Position numbers and translations under genes: made by a program. The notes beneath the pieces are model-generated. The model did not search any database, was not told the origin of the DNA, and saw nothing but the letters and a program-made list of their open reading frames with translations. From assembly GCA_023512835.1 (NCBI GenBank), contig CM042089.1, positions 16,356,562 through 16,420,561 of the forward strand: a stretch of DNA of 64,000 nucleotides, in the 5' to 3' direction. Numbering within the stretch: the stretch's first letter is position 1; every line of letters begins with the position of its first letter. The stretch is from Taxillus chinensis (lineage: Eukaryota > Streptophyta > Magnoliopsida > Santalales > Loranthaceae). This document shows positions 1-10,928 of this stretch, in pieces.

Positions 1-1798
1 GATCTGCACGAATTTATCATGACTTATGAAATTAAGCATGAACCCTAAATTTTTGGGGGAAATCCAATTCTGGGTTAGATCTAATGGTTTAACATAAGAT
101 ATGTAGTTAAGAACTGATTTAGATCATTGTATAGATGTGTTTCTGTGATTTTGGGGGTGTATAACTGTGTATTTCATGATGGTTGAGAAGTCAACCATGG
201 AAATCTGGGTTTAGATATAGATTTATCGAATCTGCAATTATATGTGCGTATTTCTGTTGTTACTGTGGGATTTAGAGGCATTCGGGACGCGTTTTGAGGT
301 AGGAATGGTTGTCTGTTGCGTAAAACGTGTGTTTGGGAGCATTTGAGGGTCGTTGGGTTGGTTCCAAACGAAGAACAGGCGAAAACGATGATGAACGGTA
401 CCCTAGGCGCGTTACTGGGTCGAAATGATGAAGATCTGAAGTTCTGGGTCGTAGGGTCGTAGTTCGTAGACCCGTAGTTCGAAGGTTCGTAGGTCGAAGG
501 TTCATAGTTCGTAGTTCGTAGTCCGAAGGTCGAAGATCGAAGACCCGCTTCGAGTCTTCAAGGCGCGCTATGCAGCTACGAGTCTCCGAGGCGCGCTGCA
601 GTTTCGCGCTACGAGTCGCAGCTCCAACAGTGTAACTGGACTATTTACATTGTAACCCATACCCATCTACACATTTAAGTATTAAGTTACAATGTAAATA
701 ACGAAATACCCCCATTTAAATTCAAAGAAAAATGCTAGAAAATTAAATTTCCACTTTTTTAAAATGTGAAAATTGAGATTTAGTGTAAAATCTCAGAAAA
801 ATCCAGGCCTGTAGAGATGAATTTTTGGAAAGTGAGGTTAGACATCTCAGAAAAATCCCCAAAAATCAGATTATCTTAGTTATGATATGAAGATCCAATG
901 CCGGGACCTTTTATTTCAAGAAAATAGCTGCTATAGGTATCTCCTTCCTTAGTCAAAGAATGAGGATCGACTGGTGAAGACTGGCTATAGTTCTCAAGGG
1001 AGTGTTGTATCTTAAGACCATATTGGTGTTGGTATGTTGGTTTGAGGGATTGGGGCTTAGGTTCTATGACTTGTTGGGTTCTCAACGTGGAGCACAAATG
1101 ATGCTATATGGTTGACGGGGCAGGCATATGCGCCGATGGCAGGCCTGTGTGGCATTAGGGCCGTGGCAAGCATATGCACCGATGGCAGGCCTGTGTGGCA
1201 CTGTGTCCGAGCATATAGCGCTGTAGTAGGGCTGAGTGCCCTGAGCTGGGATCCTGTTGAGGATCGTGGACAAGCTGTCCCATAAGGGCAGGCTGGGTCC
1301 TGATGATTGTGCACACTACACAGTGTATGAGTACACAGAGCATGTAGCATAAACTTGTATGTTTGCATGATGTGGAGTATTGGGGTCACCTACTGGGCTT
1401 GTCGCTCACTCCTACTTGTTATTTCCCCTTTTCAGGTGTCACCCGAGACTAGTGGAGGACTTTCTTCCAGGAGGACGTGCCCACTACTCTAATGTATTAG
1501 TATTATATTTTGTATTGTATTATGTGTTGTATCCCGGACATGGGTCCGTGGACAGTTGTATTTGCATACTGTTTGTGATGTGATGTCTTTATGACTGTTT
1601 GACACATTGTGTGGATGAGGATATATGAGAAAGTATAGGATTACCCTCGATGTATGACTGTACAGGATTACATATTTGAGACAGCACCCGCGATGTAGTC
1701 TCCATTGGTGCTAGTCACCAACCCCTTGACCTTTCGGGTGCGGGCAAGGGGAAGTCATGTATCCGGTTCTGGGTTCCCTAGAATTCGGGGGCGTGACA
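1..1798 (+). repeat. 3' part of a long Gypsy-like LTR (GCGT-LTR copy 1), cut by the window start
   Basis: The stretch ends in GGGGGCGTGACA. Its last ~420 bp match by eye the ends of the elements at 53856-56287 and, inverted, 59787-62513, sharing 'GGTCACCTACTGGGC', 'GGGTCCGTGGACAG', 'CTAGTCACCAACCCC' and 'TTTCGGGTGCGGGCA'. It abuts the interrupted integrase frame of the Copia element on its right. The next five bases, TTACC (1799-1803), would be the target-site duplication; the partner copy lies left of the window. Bases about 425-610 hold degenerate GTAGTTCG/GAAGGTCG minirepeats. No internal domain is visible, so solo versus full-length cannot be decided. Confidence 0.75.
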
Positions 1799-2346
1799 TT
1801 ACCTGCTAGCGTTGAGGGTGTGATTGGTCCGCACAAGTCACCATGAGTTAATTCTAACACCACACTTGCTTTAAATGTTATTTCTCGTGGAAATGTAGTG
1901 CGTCATTGTTTACCAACTAAACATCCTTCACACAGTTGTTCAATATGATTAATTAATGGAAGTCCTTCAACAAGGCCGTCCTGACTTAACTTGTGCAGTG
2001 CTTCAAAGTTCAGATGTCCATAACAAGAATGCCACCTCCAAGATGTATCCTTGAGACAAGCCAGTAGAGATATGGGTTGTACAGGAACCAAATTGAAAGT
2101 ATACAGTCTGTTCCCCGTTCTCTTGACTTGAATAAGCAATCGGCTCGAGTAATCATACACTTGCAAGCATTCTTGTCCAATTTTAATTTGACACCCCTGT
2201 TCTTCAAGTTGTCCCAAGCTAATAATATTGCTTGTTAGTTGGGAAATAAAATACACCTCGATCAACACTTTATGTTCTCCGGTTCGCCTTTGAACAACAC
2301 TGTACCCCGACCAGCAATAGAAACTTTTGAGCCATCTCCAAATCAA
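1799..2346 (-). pseudogene. Copia pol fragment: GAG-pre-integrase and integrase start
   Basis: The frame contains a pre-integrase domain with the HxxxH zinc-binding pattern around WHSCYGHLNFEALHKLS and the downstream CEGCLVGKQ pair of cysteines. After a stop at about 1903 the same frame continues into an integrase catalytic-core start that includes LTHGDLCGP, and ends at 1799 where the Gypsy-like LTR begins. The stop is a degenerative lesion. No protease active site was found between gag and this segment. Confidence 0.8.
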
Positions 2347-2429
2347 ACAGTTCCTCCAATAGATGTATCTAGATGCGTCAGAAAATTTCTACACCCAGTC
2401 ATGTGATTATTAGCACCCAAATTAAGAAA

Positions 2430-3382
2430 CTAGATTCTACCTTCGTCTTGCTTCTTTGCGTCAACACATTGGGCTTGCTGATCCACTTTGTGAAGTTGTT
2501 TCTCGTCACCAGTATTGTTCTCATAACCTTCAAGCATCAAGAGCGCTGGTTCTTCATCTCCTTTTTCTTCCATAAAAACTCTTTCTTTCTTGGGTTTAGT
2601 GCATTCAGATGCAAAATGCCCATAATCAGAACAGTTATAACATCTCACCTTAGATTTATCAAATTTCCTATATGGTCTGTTAACATAGCTTGACTTATGG
2701 TTGGAACCTTCACTACTCTTCCCTTTTGTGGCAGACAAAGTTTCCCACTATTCATAAGAAGTACTTGCTCCCCCTCGTCCCTATTATCGCGACGCCCCTT
2801 TTGATTCTCTTCAAAGATGTGTAGACGACCAATAGCCTCTGTTACAAACATCGTTGATGTATCTCCCCACTGTTCAATGGTGCTAATTAGTGGAAGAAAC
2901 CTGTCCAGGACAACACTAAACAGTTTCTCAAGAACTATACTATCATCTATCTCAATGTTATGGGATCGGATCTTACCCATAACACCTGTGAGTTTTTGCG
3001 AGAATTCTATAACACTTGATGTGTCCTCCATTATCATACGATCAAACTGCCGCTTCAACACTTGTGCCCTTGCTTTCCTGACACGTTCCTCTCCAATACT
3101 CATTTGTTGAATGGCAGCCCATGCTTCCTTAGCTGTCTTCTTCTCTGCAATAGCCATCATCACTGTATCAGGCACTTCCTGGGAAATTGCGACAAGGGCG
3201 CCATGATCATTGTCTTCGTCTAGCGCCGTATCACCGTCAATTGCCTTCCACACACTCAGGGCGCGCATGATAATCTTCATTTTTACAGCCCACAGTCCAT
3301 AATTGGTTTCATTCAACATAGGGTACTGGATTGGGACACCGTTGATTCGTGCCAGTGCTGTCAGCGGCTGTGTCTTTCTCAT
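2430..3382 (-). pseudogene. Copia gag (capsid/nucleocapsid), frameshifted
   Basis: The frame from ATG 3382 has the Copia gag N-terminus with LNETNYGLWAVKM (the DUF4219-type 'N-Y-x-x-W' patch), followed by a UBN2-like helical region with KKTAKEAWAAI and EFSQKLTGVMGKIRS. The frame then shifts near 2.65-2.74 kb. A second frame carries the zinc knuckle CYNCSDYGHFASEC at 2642-2601, a CX2CX4HX4C nucleocapsid motif that binds RNA. The knuckle is intact although the capsid/knuckle join is broken. Gag would form the virus-like particle in the cytoplasm. Confidence 0.85.
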
Positions 3383-3396
3383 CACCCATTGTTTGA

Positions 3397-3409
3397 GGCT
3401 CTGATACCA
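3397..3409 (-). other. Primer binding site (initiator Met tRNA)
   Basis: The minus strand reads TGGTATCAGAGCC, the standard plant LTR-retrotransposon PBS complementary to the 3' end of initiator methionine tRNA. It lies two bases downstream of the LTR end. Confidence 0.9.
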
Positions 3410-3411
3410 AA

Positions 3412-3711
3412 TGTCAGATATAATAGGATACAGAACGAGAAAAAAACAATATTGGTGGTGCACAACCTGCACACCATTTTCTGGTTCTTTCATTTAAATA
3501 AGCAAAATCAGAAATATAAAAATGGGAAACAATCATACGGAATATGGTGATACTAATCAATACTTAATTGGTGCCACAGACTAAGCTACCAAAAATAAAA
3601 CGAAATAACAAAACGATTCTCTCCTAGAATAATAGGATGTATGAAGGCAATAATCAAAAATAAAACAAATTAAAATAGACAACTGGAAATAACAACTAGC
3701 TTATTCTAACA
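3412..3711 (-). repeat. 5' LTR of the left Copia element
   Basis: A 300-bp block bounded by TGTCAGA on the left and TCTAACA on the right, giving the 5'-TG...CA-3' ends expected of an LTR. It sits two bases from a canonical initiator-Met tRNA binding site. Only one LTR copy is in the window, so the right boundary rests on the inverted terminal bases alone. Confidence 0.7.
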
Positions 3712-3800
3712 GGCCCATTGCCTACCAGCATTATAAACTTCCTATAGCCAGTCATTTTTCTAAACGTCATATCTGTCAAGGAGAGAAGCCTATAATGATT

Positions 3801-4368
3801 CAGGCTATGTTTGGTATGTATTTTTGGTTTTCTGTTTTAAAAATTGGTATTTGAAAACAAAGGGTATCGTATGTTTTCTGATAAATTAAAAACAAATTTT
3901 TTTTGGTAAGTGTTTTGTAAAAAAGTGTTTTTGTTTTTCTTTTCAGGGAAGAGGAGCAAGCAGCGGCGCCACAGGGGGGTGTGTGGCATGACGTCGGGAG
4001 GGTGGGGGGAGAGGTTGTGCGTAGGCCAGATCTGCCAGCCGGGGGGTAGGGCGTCGTGCCAGGGGTGGCGCCCGGCCGGGGAAGCCGCAGGGGGAGCTGG
4101 TGCAGGGGGAAGCCGGCGCAGGGGGAGCCGCTGTAGTTGGAGGCCATCGCAGGGGGAGCCGGCGCAGGGGGAGACCGTCGCAGGGGAAGGCCGTCACAGG
4201 GGAGGCTGGCGTAGGAGGATGCTGTCGAGGGGAGCTACTTGCGTGAGGGAGAGGAGGAACGGAAAACACCGAAAAACAAGTGAAAACACACAAAAGACGT
4301 TTTTATTTTTCTACACCCAAAACAGAAAGTTTTCAAAAACAAAAGAATAAAACAGCTGTCAAACATAA
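3801..4368. repeat. AT-flanked GC-rich block, possible Mutator-like non-autonomous element
   Basis: The left end (GGCTATGTTTGGTATG then T/G-rich with TTTTCTGTTTT) and the right end (AAAACAGAAAG...CAGCTGTCAAACATAA) are roughly inverted with respect to each other, the style of common plant MULE/hAT miniature elements. Between them (about 3950-4260) lies a strikingly GC-rich block in which GCAGGGGGAGC-like units recur five or more times on the plus strand. Open frames on both strands here reflect base composition. I could not find a convincing target-site duplication, so the class is a guess. Confidence 0.35.
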
Positions 4369-5255
4369 ATTAACTAATATTTTCTACATTAAAATACAAA
4401 AAATTTTCCGAAATAGGTATAGCCTCAAAATCCCCAATTGCCTCAGAAAAGTTGATACAACTCTCCATGGATGGGCAATCTTTCCTGACCTTCTCTCAAG
4501 ATGCATGTGCCACTTGCAAATGCATTGTCTAGTTTCAGGGAACCCATTGCAGAAAGAAAGCATGGAGTCTCGAAAGCCGAGAGTAGATTCTCTCTCTAAT
4601 TTTGGAGTGTTGTTTTCCTTGTTGCCCTTTTAGAATCTTTTATCGTAATAACAGGAATATTATACAGTAAAATTATATATATATATATATTTAGAATTAT
4701 ATATATATATAAGAAGACTGTACTAACGGATAATTCAAACTTTTTTGCTCCATAATTCAATTTCGCCCCTTATTTCGGTACATTGGAGATTCTTCTTTTT
4801 TTCCCCCTTTTTAGCATCCCATCGTTATTTATTTTATTATAATTTCAGTCTATTCCAATATTACATCTAAACAAATGAATGGAAATAATAATTCATTCGC
4901 ACACTTAGCTAATTCTAATTAATAACTAACTAATCCTTCAAATGGCATGGAGAATGAAATAAATAATTCATAAACCAAATGGCTTATGTTTTGGCTTTGG
5001 CGAAACAAATGCAGGGTTACAAATTAATGTTGGGTGTCAATATAATTCTTTTCCCTGGAATATATTATATTGTAATAACTGTCCAATATCATATGAACGA
5101 CTCGATTTGGTATCTCAAATACAACGATTCTTATTAATATATAAGTTTCAAATATTACGATTATTGGAGAAACCAAAGCACGCCCGCAACACGCTAGTTT
5201 AATTAATTACCACATCGACACACACAAACTCATCGCACACACAATTAAGCGTACA
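4369..5255. other. AT-rich intergenic stretch with (TA)n runs
   Basis: Holds two short (TA)n tracts (about 4672-4711) and otherwise AT-rich single-copy-looking sequence. A plus-strand open frame ends at about 4633 and shows no domain I recognise. It lies downstream of the cell-wall-protein gene, which is on the minus strand. Confidence 0.5.
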
Positions 5256-5261
5256 TTTATT
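5256..5261 (-). other. Candidate polyadenylation signal of the cell-wall-protein gene
   Basis: AATAAA on the minus strand about 50 bp after the stop codon at 5314-5316. Confidence 0.45.
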
Positions 5262-5313
5262 CTAATATATTATACGATAGCTAGAAATTAGAAATAGAAA
5301 TGTGGGTGACATC

Positions 5314-5686
5314 TCAAGGGCGAGCAGCGGCAGGGACGTTGCCGATAGGGTTAGGGACCTCGACTCCGGGGTTGGGCACAAAGGTATCGTCCCCACCCGG
5401 AATATATCCGCCACCAAGCCCGCCGGTGTTGCCGAGGCCACCGTCGGTTCCTCCATACGGTGTCGAGGAGGGAAGGTGACCCAGCAGTGGCGGGAAGAAC
5501 ACTCGACCAAACCCGGGAATGAGGGCGCTGCCGTCGGGATCCACGAACGAGTCGGGTTTTTTGGTGTCGGTGTTCTTGGGGTTTTGTGGGAGTTCCCGGG
5601 CTGCGCCTGTTTCCCCTGGCATTGCGAGAAAGGTGGTGAAGACGAGGAGGAGAGGAAGGAGGGGGGAGAGTAGTGGCGTGAGCCAT
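5314..5686 (-). CDS. Putative cell wall protein (small, secreted, Gly/Pro-rich), with a one-base frameshift near the start
   Basis: The minus-strand frame ends in the hallmark of a small plant 'putative cell wall protein' family: GGGYIPGGDDTFVPNPGVEV, preceded by SALIPGFGRVFFPPL. The hydrophobic run LLPLLLVFTTFLA reads as a signal peptide with cleavage near GETGA-A. The long frame has no usable ATG upstream. The only well-placed ATG (5686-5684) starts MAHATTL in the neighbouring frame, and the two frames meet in a run of six C (minus strand, about 5660-5671). A run of five would join them. A TATA box lies ~90 bp upstream of this ATG. The lesion could be a real pseudogene mutation or a homopolymer sequencing error. 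Predicted destination is the apoplast; the family's biochemical function is not established. It is the only recognisable host gene in the window. Confidence 0.8.
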
Positions 5687-5773
5687 TGCCACACTGTGGT
5701 GTTGCTGTTGCTGCTGCTGCTGCTGTAGTAGATAGGCTTGTGTGTTCGATATTGTTGCAACAAGGGAAGCAGC

Positions 5774-5781
5774 TTTTTATA
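5774..5781 (-). promoter_or_regulatory. TATA box of the cell-wall-protein gene
   Basis: The minus strand reads TATAAAAA about 90 bp upstream of the ATG at 5686. This implies a 5' leader of roughly 60 nt and supports that ATG over any start further upstream. Confidence 0.6.
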
Positions 5782-5829
5782 ATTGAAGCTCAACGACCTC
5801 GGCTAGCTTTTGGCGGTGAGTTATGGAAA

Positions 5830-7632
5830 ATGTTAAGTAATTAATTTGTATCTCCTCTTCGATCACATCACGTCAATATATTACTTTTATTTGTTTATTT
5901 ATTATTGTAAATCGTGCGGGGCGTGCATACAACTTTAATTATTAAACCCAGAAAATTGAACCACGGTCGGAAATAGTAGTCCATTCAAAATCTGAACATA
6001 TATAAATAATTGCCATTTAATTTTTAATACCCCGCTCGAATCCAAAATTTTGATTCAGTTTTTATTTTTCTTCTTTCCGGTAAAAGCTTAAATTTTTTTT
6101 TAATCAAGTAAAATGATTTCAAAATTTTTGAAATAGTTTGAATTTTAAATCCTAGAGTTTAAAAATATTAATTTATTATTAAATTATAAATATTATAGTA
6201 ATGAAACTTAAAAATACATAAGAAAAACTAAATTTGTAATTTAAACCTAAGCAAGATTACAAATATAAACTCAAAATCACCAAATAATTATTCTGACGTC
6301 TGATCAAATATTTTAAAAAATTATATACATAATTAAATATTAATTACATATATATGATAAAATTATTTTTAAATATATATTTTAACAAAAAAATTTATGA
6401 ATTTTTACTTAATTGATTCTTGGTGACTATAACTAATAATAATATGTGTGATAGTACGGAACATACAATAGAGTATACTAAATTACTAATATATTAATGG
6501 ATGATTTGGTTTGGTGGGGTATGCGGGCTATCCATTTCTTATTCGATTTGTTTTACTTTCGGTTTGTTGAACTTGTATTTATTGATTTTTGCAAAAAAAA
6601 AAAAATAAATAACAAAACATGATGTGGGTCTGTAACTTCTGTTGCAAGGCTGTCCAAATTCATGGGTATCGTGCCATGAATGATGAAGGTGGTCCAAAAT
6701 TCATTTACATCGGCCCAAAGTTGATTCATCAATTACACGAGTAAATAATAATAGTTGAGCAGATCGCAGCAGGCAGCAGCCAAGTAAACCAGGGGGTGTT
6801 TGAATTTTACAACTTAAAGTGAATCTAGCACTTAATTTGTAGTGTCGCCGCTATCTCAATATTGTATTTTAGCAATTCCCTCAATCTTTACAAATCCTAT
6901 CATTGACAATCTCAAAAGGCATTCCTCGTTGAAGTTGGTTTCCTGGGATGTAGGAAATAGGGTGGATGGAGGGATTCACGGGTTCAATTATTGTCTCATG
7001 TGGACAACACCCCCCCCGCAGCCGACCACTAAAGGATCAACTGCTGCAGCACCAAAAAAGATACTGAGTTAATGTGTGCCATGTGCGTGGCTCAATGTTT
7101 GGTGCAGCACCAGTATGTGGTTTCGGTTGAGTATGCATCGACTTAAATAACATCCCTTGTTCCACCGACGTCCACCAAATGGATTTCTTGCCTTCCACCG
7201 TTAATACACTTATCCGTACTAGTAGTTTTTTTTCTTGTGGGGGAGAGAAAGACGTTTAACTTTTATTTACGTTTAACTTGTCGTGGATCCCGTTTGATTT
7301 TGCTGTATATATTTTTTTAAAATATAATATTTTTTAATATTAAACGGATCAGTCTTTTAATATTTTTTTTTACTTTTTTGTAAAATGTTATGTTATTAAG
7401 GAATTAAAGACAATACAAATTATAGGAGTGACAAAAGATCAAACTTACCACGACAATAAACTAGTACACATCAGACATTAAAATAGAGGAGCCAATGTCC
7501 ATACGTTAATCGAATTTATAAGTAATTTGAAAACTCTGTTATTCGTCTTTTACTAAAACACTCACGCGATCACTACAACAACTCACACGGTGGCTAATTT
7601 CCCCTACTAGTGACAATGTGTTCTTTCTTTTA
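5830..7632. other. AT-rich upstream/intergenic region
   Basis: Upstream side of the cell-wall-protein gene. It contains A/T homopolymers (for example an A run near 6594-6604) and no gene I recognise. The plus-strand open frame at 6842-7072 has no recognisable domain and I do not call it. Confidence 0.5.
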
Positions 7633-7737
7633 TGTCACAAACCCAAAATTTTTCACTAGCCAATATGATTCTAACGATGCTTTTCACAGGTCAGCCTTAC
7701 CAATTGAAACACACAGATTGATTTCACTCTAGACTCA

Positions 7738-8005
7738 TAGGCATGGTAATAGGTTAGATTGGATTCGGGTACTGCTCTCCTCGAACCTGACCTGCAAAGT
7801 TTATAGCCCACCACGAACCTGACCCGACCCACCAGTTTGGGCACTTTAGGTCGGGTTGGGATAGTATTTTTTAGTTTAATTTTATTTAAAAATATCGGAT
7901 TGGGACGAATCGGATAAGACCTAAGCCCGACTTAATGGTGTGTCAGGGCAGGGCAAATAGGGTCAGGGCGGGTCGAATTGGGGTGGAGTAAAATTGCCAC
8001 CTCTA
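7738..8005. mobile_element. hAT-type MITE 1
   Basis: 268 bp bounded by TAGGCATGGTAA and, inverted, TAGAGGTGGCAA, with a perfect 8-bp target-site duplication TAGACTCA at 7730-7737 and 8006-8013. 8-bp duplications are the hAT superfamily signature. The inside is GC-richer than its host, with GGGTCGGGT-like repeats, and has no coding capacity. Confidence 0.88.
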
Positions 8006-8139
8006 TAGACTCATTATGAAAACAATTCTAATTCCATATCAGTTTGTATAGCAATGGTTAAATTCCTTTTTCATAGTCAAGTCCTCGACCGATAGCATGC
8101 TTGTTGCACTCAATCATTTACACATCAGAAATTTGAAGG

Positions 8140-8771
8140 CAGGGGCAAAATCGGGGGTTTAGGAGGGCCATGGCCACCCTCAATTTGAAACTTTATGTTT
8201 TTTATGCTTTGTACCTATAATGATGATGTCATATAGCATGCAGGCCCCCCCTTCTAATTAATATGGTATGCAAATTTTTTTATGAAAAAATATTATTAAT
8301 TTGCTCTCCATCATACGTAAAAACTAAAAAGCATTTTGGCTACTGTTATATTATTTCTATAAAATATTATTAATTTGGCCTACATTAATATAATTATGGT
8401 GAAAAGCAAGGAGGGACTTGAAACATTAATACTATTTTAAAATATAACTATAATTAAAATGGATTTCATTACTATATATAGAATAAATATTTTTAATCGG
8501 ATAACACAATTGAATTCACAGTCAGATGATAACAAAACGCAAAGTCAGTTGTGTGATCTATTTTTTTAAAATACACCGCACAGCTAATAATATTGTGTCA
8601 CGTCACCATATCCAGTTGAATAACAGTCCTCTTATGTATATATATATATATATTAGTTTTTTTTCAGCTTATAAAACATAGAATTTAGATTGTATTTGTG
8701 ATATGAAGCTACGATATGGACGTAATACTGGAACAGTGCTCCCCCCAAATGAAATCTTGGTTCTGCCCTTG
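8140..8771. mobile_element. hAT-type MITE 2
   Basis: 632 bp with terminal inverted repeats CAGGGGCAAAA / CAAGGGCAGAA and flanking 8-mers TTTGAAGG (8132-8139) and TCTGAAGG (8772-8779), seven of eight bases identical. G-rich ends (GGGGG near both termini) and an AT-rich centre. No transposase. Confidence 0.75.
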
Positions 8772-9604
8772 TCTGAAGGGGCTCCATACAAAAGTCTTAT
8801 ACCAGATTCCTTGAGTCTTCCATTATGCACCAGCTATGTGTTCTACAATGCCCCCTACACGTGCAACGCATCCCAAAACTCGAGGCATGAAATCCTCCCC
8901 AACTTGATCATTGCAATTACCTTGTTGCGATTGTTAGCATTACTTCACTACAAGTTGCAACATCTCCATCCCGATGCCCCCCATTAGCCCAATGTCAATA
9001 ATGGATGGGAGGCATTTAAGATCATCTAGTATTCCTTTTTACTCTCTTGCCTAACTCTATATCACCACTTGGAATACTCCTCCTATGTGGACATGAATAT
9101 GTGCAAAACTCTTCCTGGCCAACTCACCCTTGTTAGCTCTCACATTGGGATCACAATAGTACTCGTGAGAGTGTTCGTTAAGTAATTAAGATACAAGACG
9201 GATTCTGCTTTGATACCATTTGTCACAGACTTAGAATCTTCTGCTGTACAACACGATTTGTGTGGTGCCTTTGATGGGCTAGCATTACTGATTGTGGTAT
9301 ATAAATTGATTTTCGTCCTACCTTAGGCTCATCAGGGAAACAATCTCAGTTTCTGAACAATTTGTGTAAGGATAGGTGTACATCTTTTTTTCACAGTCAA
9401 GTTTTCAACTTGCGATGCACTCCTTACTCTTAATTGGTTGATACATCTGAATTTTAAAAGGGCTTCACATAAAACTTTTGCACTAACTGCCTAAAAGCTT
9501 TTATTGTGCACTAACTATGTGTTCAAAAATGTCTCACACACATGCAGCACGTCCCAAAACTTGGGGTCTGACGTTTTGCCCTCAAGAAACATGACATGAA
9601 AATC

Positions 9605-10286
9605 AATGTTTTTGTTGTTGTTGTTGTTGTGTGTATGTGTGGAGAGAAAGAGATAGAGAGAGGGGGGGGGGGATTTTAGGTGGAGAAAAAAAGGTATATT
9701 AATTTCTATATTGTAAATAAACATTACTTTGTCGTCTTATTCGCATATATACAATTACAATGCAAATAATAAATACAAAAGAGATAATCAACGTAGAAGA
9801 ATTCCTTGCAAATCAATCTCACCAGGATCTAATCTCAAATAATATGTCGTCACATGATAACAATAATACCAATATATTTTTATATTTGTAATAGAAATAA
9901 AATGGAGAAATGCAATAGATTGAACATTGATAGTTTTACAACTTATAAATCAAAATACGAACTTCACTTCTCTTATCTATAACACCAATATGTCCGCTCT
10001 TACAGTGTTTTCTATCTCGTCTCTCAATATCTGTTTTCTACACAATTACACAAGTATCTCTCTTATAGTATTTTCATCCTAACATTATCTCTCTGTATTC
10101 TTCTATCCTCGATATGTTCTACACCTCAACAAAACACACGTTGTTACGACAGTTTACAAGATGTGGGAGTTATTAAGGTTAGCAAAGAAAAATATAAAAA
10201 TAACCTTGAGAAGAATATACGTAAGGCTACCCAAAATTCTTTGTAGCCCAATTTTGAGCTACCCACTTGGGAGGGCTTGCCTAACA
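9605..10286 (-). repeat. Probable 3' LTR of the nested minus-strand Copia (outermost host element)
   Basis: On the minus strand a purine tract GGTGAGGGAGAT is followed at 10286 by TGTTAGGCAAGCCC, the usual PPT-then-LTR arrangement, just downstream of an RNase H domain. The far (left) boundary is uncertain. The segment includes a (TTG)n run at about 9605-9630 and a G run at 9662-9672. Confidence 0.55.
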
Positions 10287-10329
10287 ATCTCCCTCACCTG
10301 ACCTAGGTGGGATGCTTTACCCACTTTTG

Positions 10330-10928
10330 AGCTACACACGTTGATTTAAGATTCTAACTTCCTCTTCACTAAGGACTAGGTCATTATATTACAGTTATTA
10401 TTATTTTTGTGAAATTTTTCAACATCAAGCACATTTTCCTTAATGATATCACAAATCAATTGATACTGTATATCATTGTGCTTGGTCTTGGAGTATAACT
10501 GAAATTTTTTACTCAAATAGATTGCATTCTGGTTATCATAAAACAACACAAAAATTTATTGTCTAAGACCTAGTTCTTCAGAGAACATTTTCATTCACAT
10601 TGTCTCCTTTCCTGGTTTAAATGGGCTATATACTTAGTTTTTGTTGTGGATAGTGATACACACTTTTACATTTTAGAATTTTATGAGATTGCTCCCCCTT
10701 CATAAAGTATAAAGTACCATGACATGAATCGCCCTGAATACAAATCTCCACCCAAATCTGTATCACTAAAGTCGTTGAATAATGGCTCAAGTTCGCAATA
10801 ACATAACCAAAAATGAATTATACCTCTCAAGTAACTTAGGATACGATTCATGGTTGCCTAATGTTGCCTTTTTAGATTAGATATGAATTTGCATACTACT
10901 CTTATTGCATGAGCTATATCGGGCCTTG
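10330..10928 (-). pseudogene. Copia RNase H domain (C-terminal pol), part 1 of an element split by 34.7 kb
   Basis: The minus strand encodes the Copia RNase H start (RPDIAHA and LSYLRG, with degenerate versions of the D-A-D and S-G-Y-x-x-x-x-G-G-A patches). Reading frames are broken by several shifts. The coding sequence is cut at 10928 by the three-LTR TRIM, and the same protein resumes at 45654 with reverse transcriptase in register. Confidence 0.75.

Larger units (their letters stand above)
1799..3711 (-). mobile_element. Copia retrotransposon, 5' half, interrupted in integrase
   Basis: Reading the minus strand, the order is LTR (3711-3412), PBS, gag with one CCHC knuckle, GAG-pre-integrase domain and the first residues of integrase. 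The integrase frame then stops abruptly at the Gypsy-like LTR that fills 1-1798. The LTR is short (300 bp), as in many Ale/Retrofit-type plant Copia families; lineage is inferred only. The rest of pol and the 3' LTR, if present, are left of the window. Confidence 0.85.
7633..9596 (-). mobile_element. TRIM-like miniature LTR element with two MITEs in one LTR
   Basis: Two direct repeats start TGTCACA at 7633 and 9221 and end ...TGATCA (8910) and ...ATGACA (9596). Removing the two MITEs and their duplications leaves about 362 bp versus 376 bp. Shared landmarks include 'CACAGATTGATTT'/'TAAATTGATTT', 'CTATGTGTTC' and 'GTCCCAAAAC'. A minus-strand PBS, TGGTATCAAAGC (9218-9207), sits two bases from the right LTR. 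The internal part (8911-9220, ~310 bp) has no coding capacity, so the element would depend on others for enzymes. I could not find matching TSDs or a clear polypurine tract. Confidence 0.6.

Noticed and set aside
1057..1389. Cys/His-rich overlapping minus-strand frames
   Set aside because: Three overlapping frames in LTR sequence with internal repeats (TGGCAGGCCTGTGTGGCA); no domain and no conservation in the other LTR copies.
3943..4293. Long open frames on both strands in the GC-rich block
   Set aside because: Low-complexity Pro/Gly/Arg/Ser composition on both strands simultaneously; explained by GC-rich repeats lacking stops.
5314..5793. Reading the cell-wall gene as 159 residues starting at 5793
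   Set aside because: The codon there is TTG, lying at the TATA region; no ATG opens that frame upstream of the signal peptide.
6842..7072. 76-codon plus-strand open frame
   Set aside because: No recognisable domain, no promoter or splice evidence, AT-rich surroundings.
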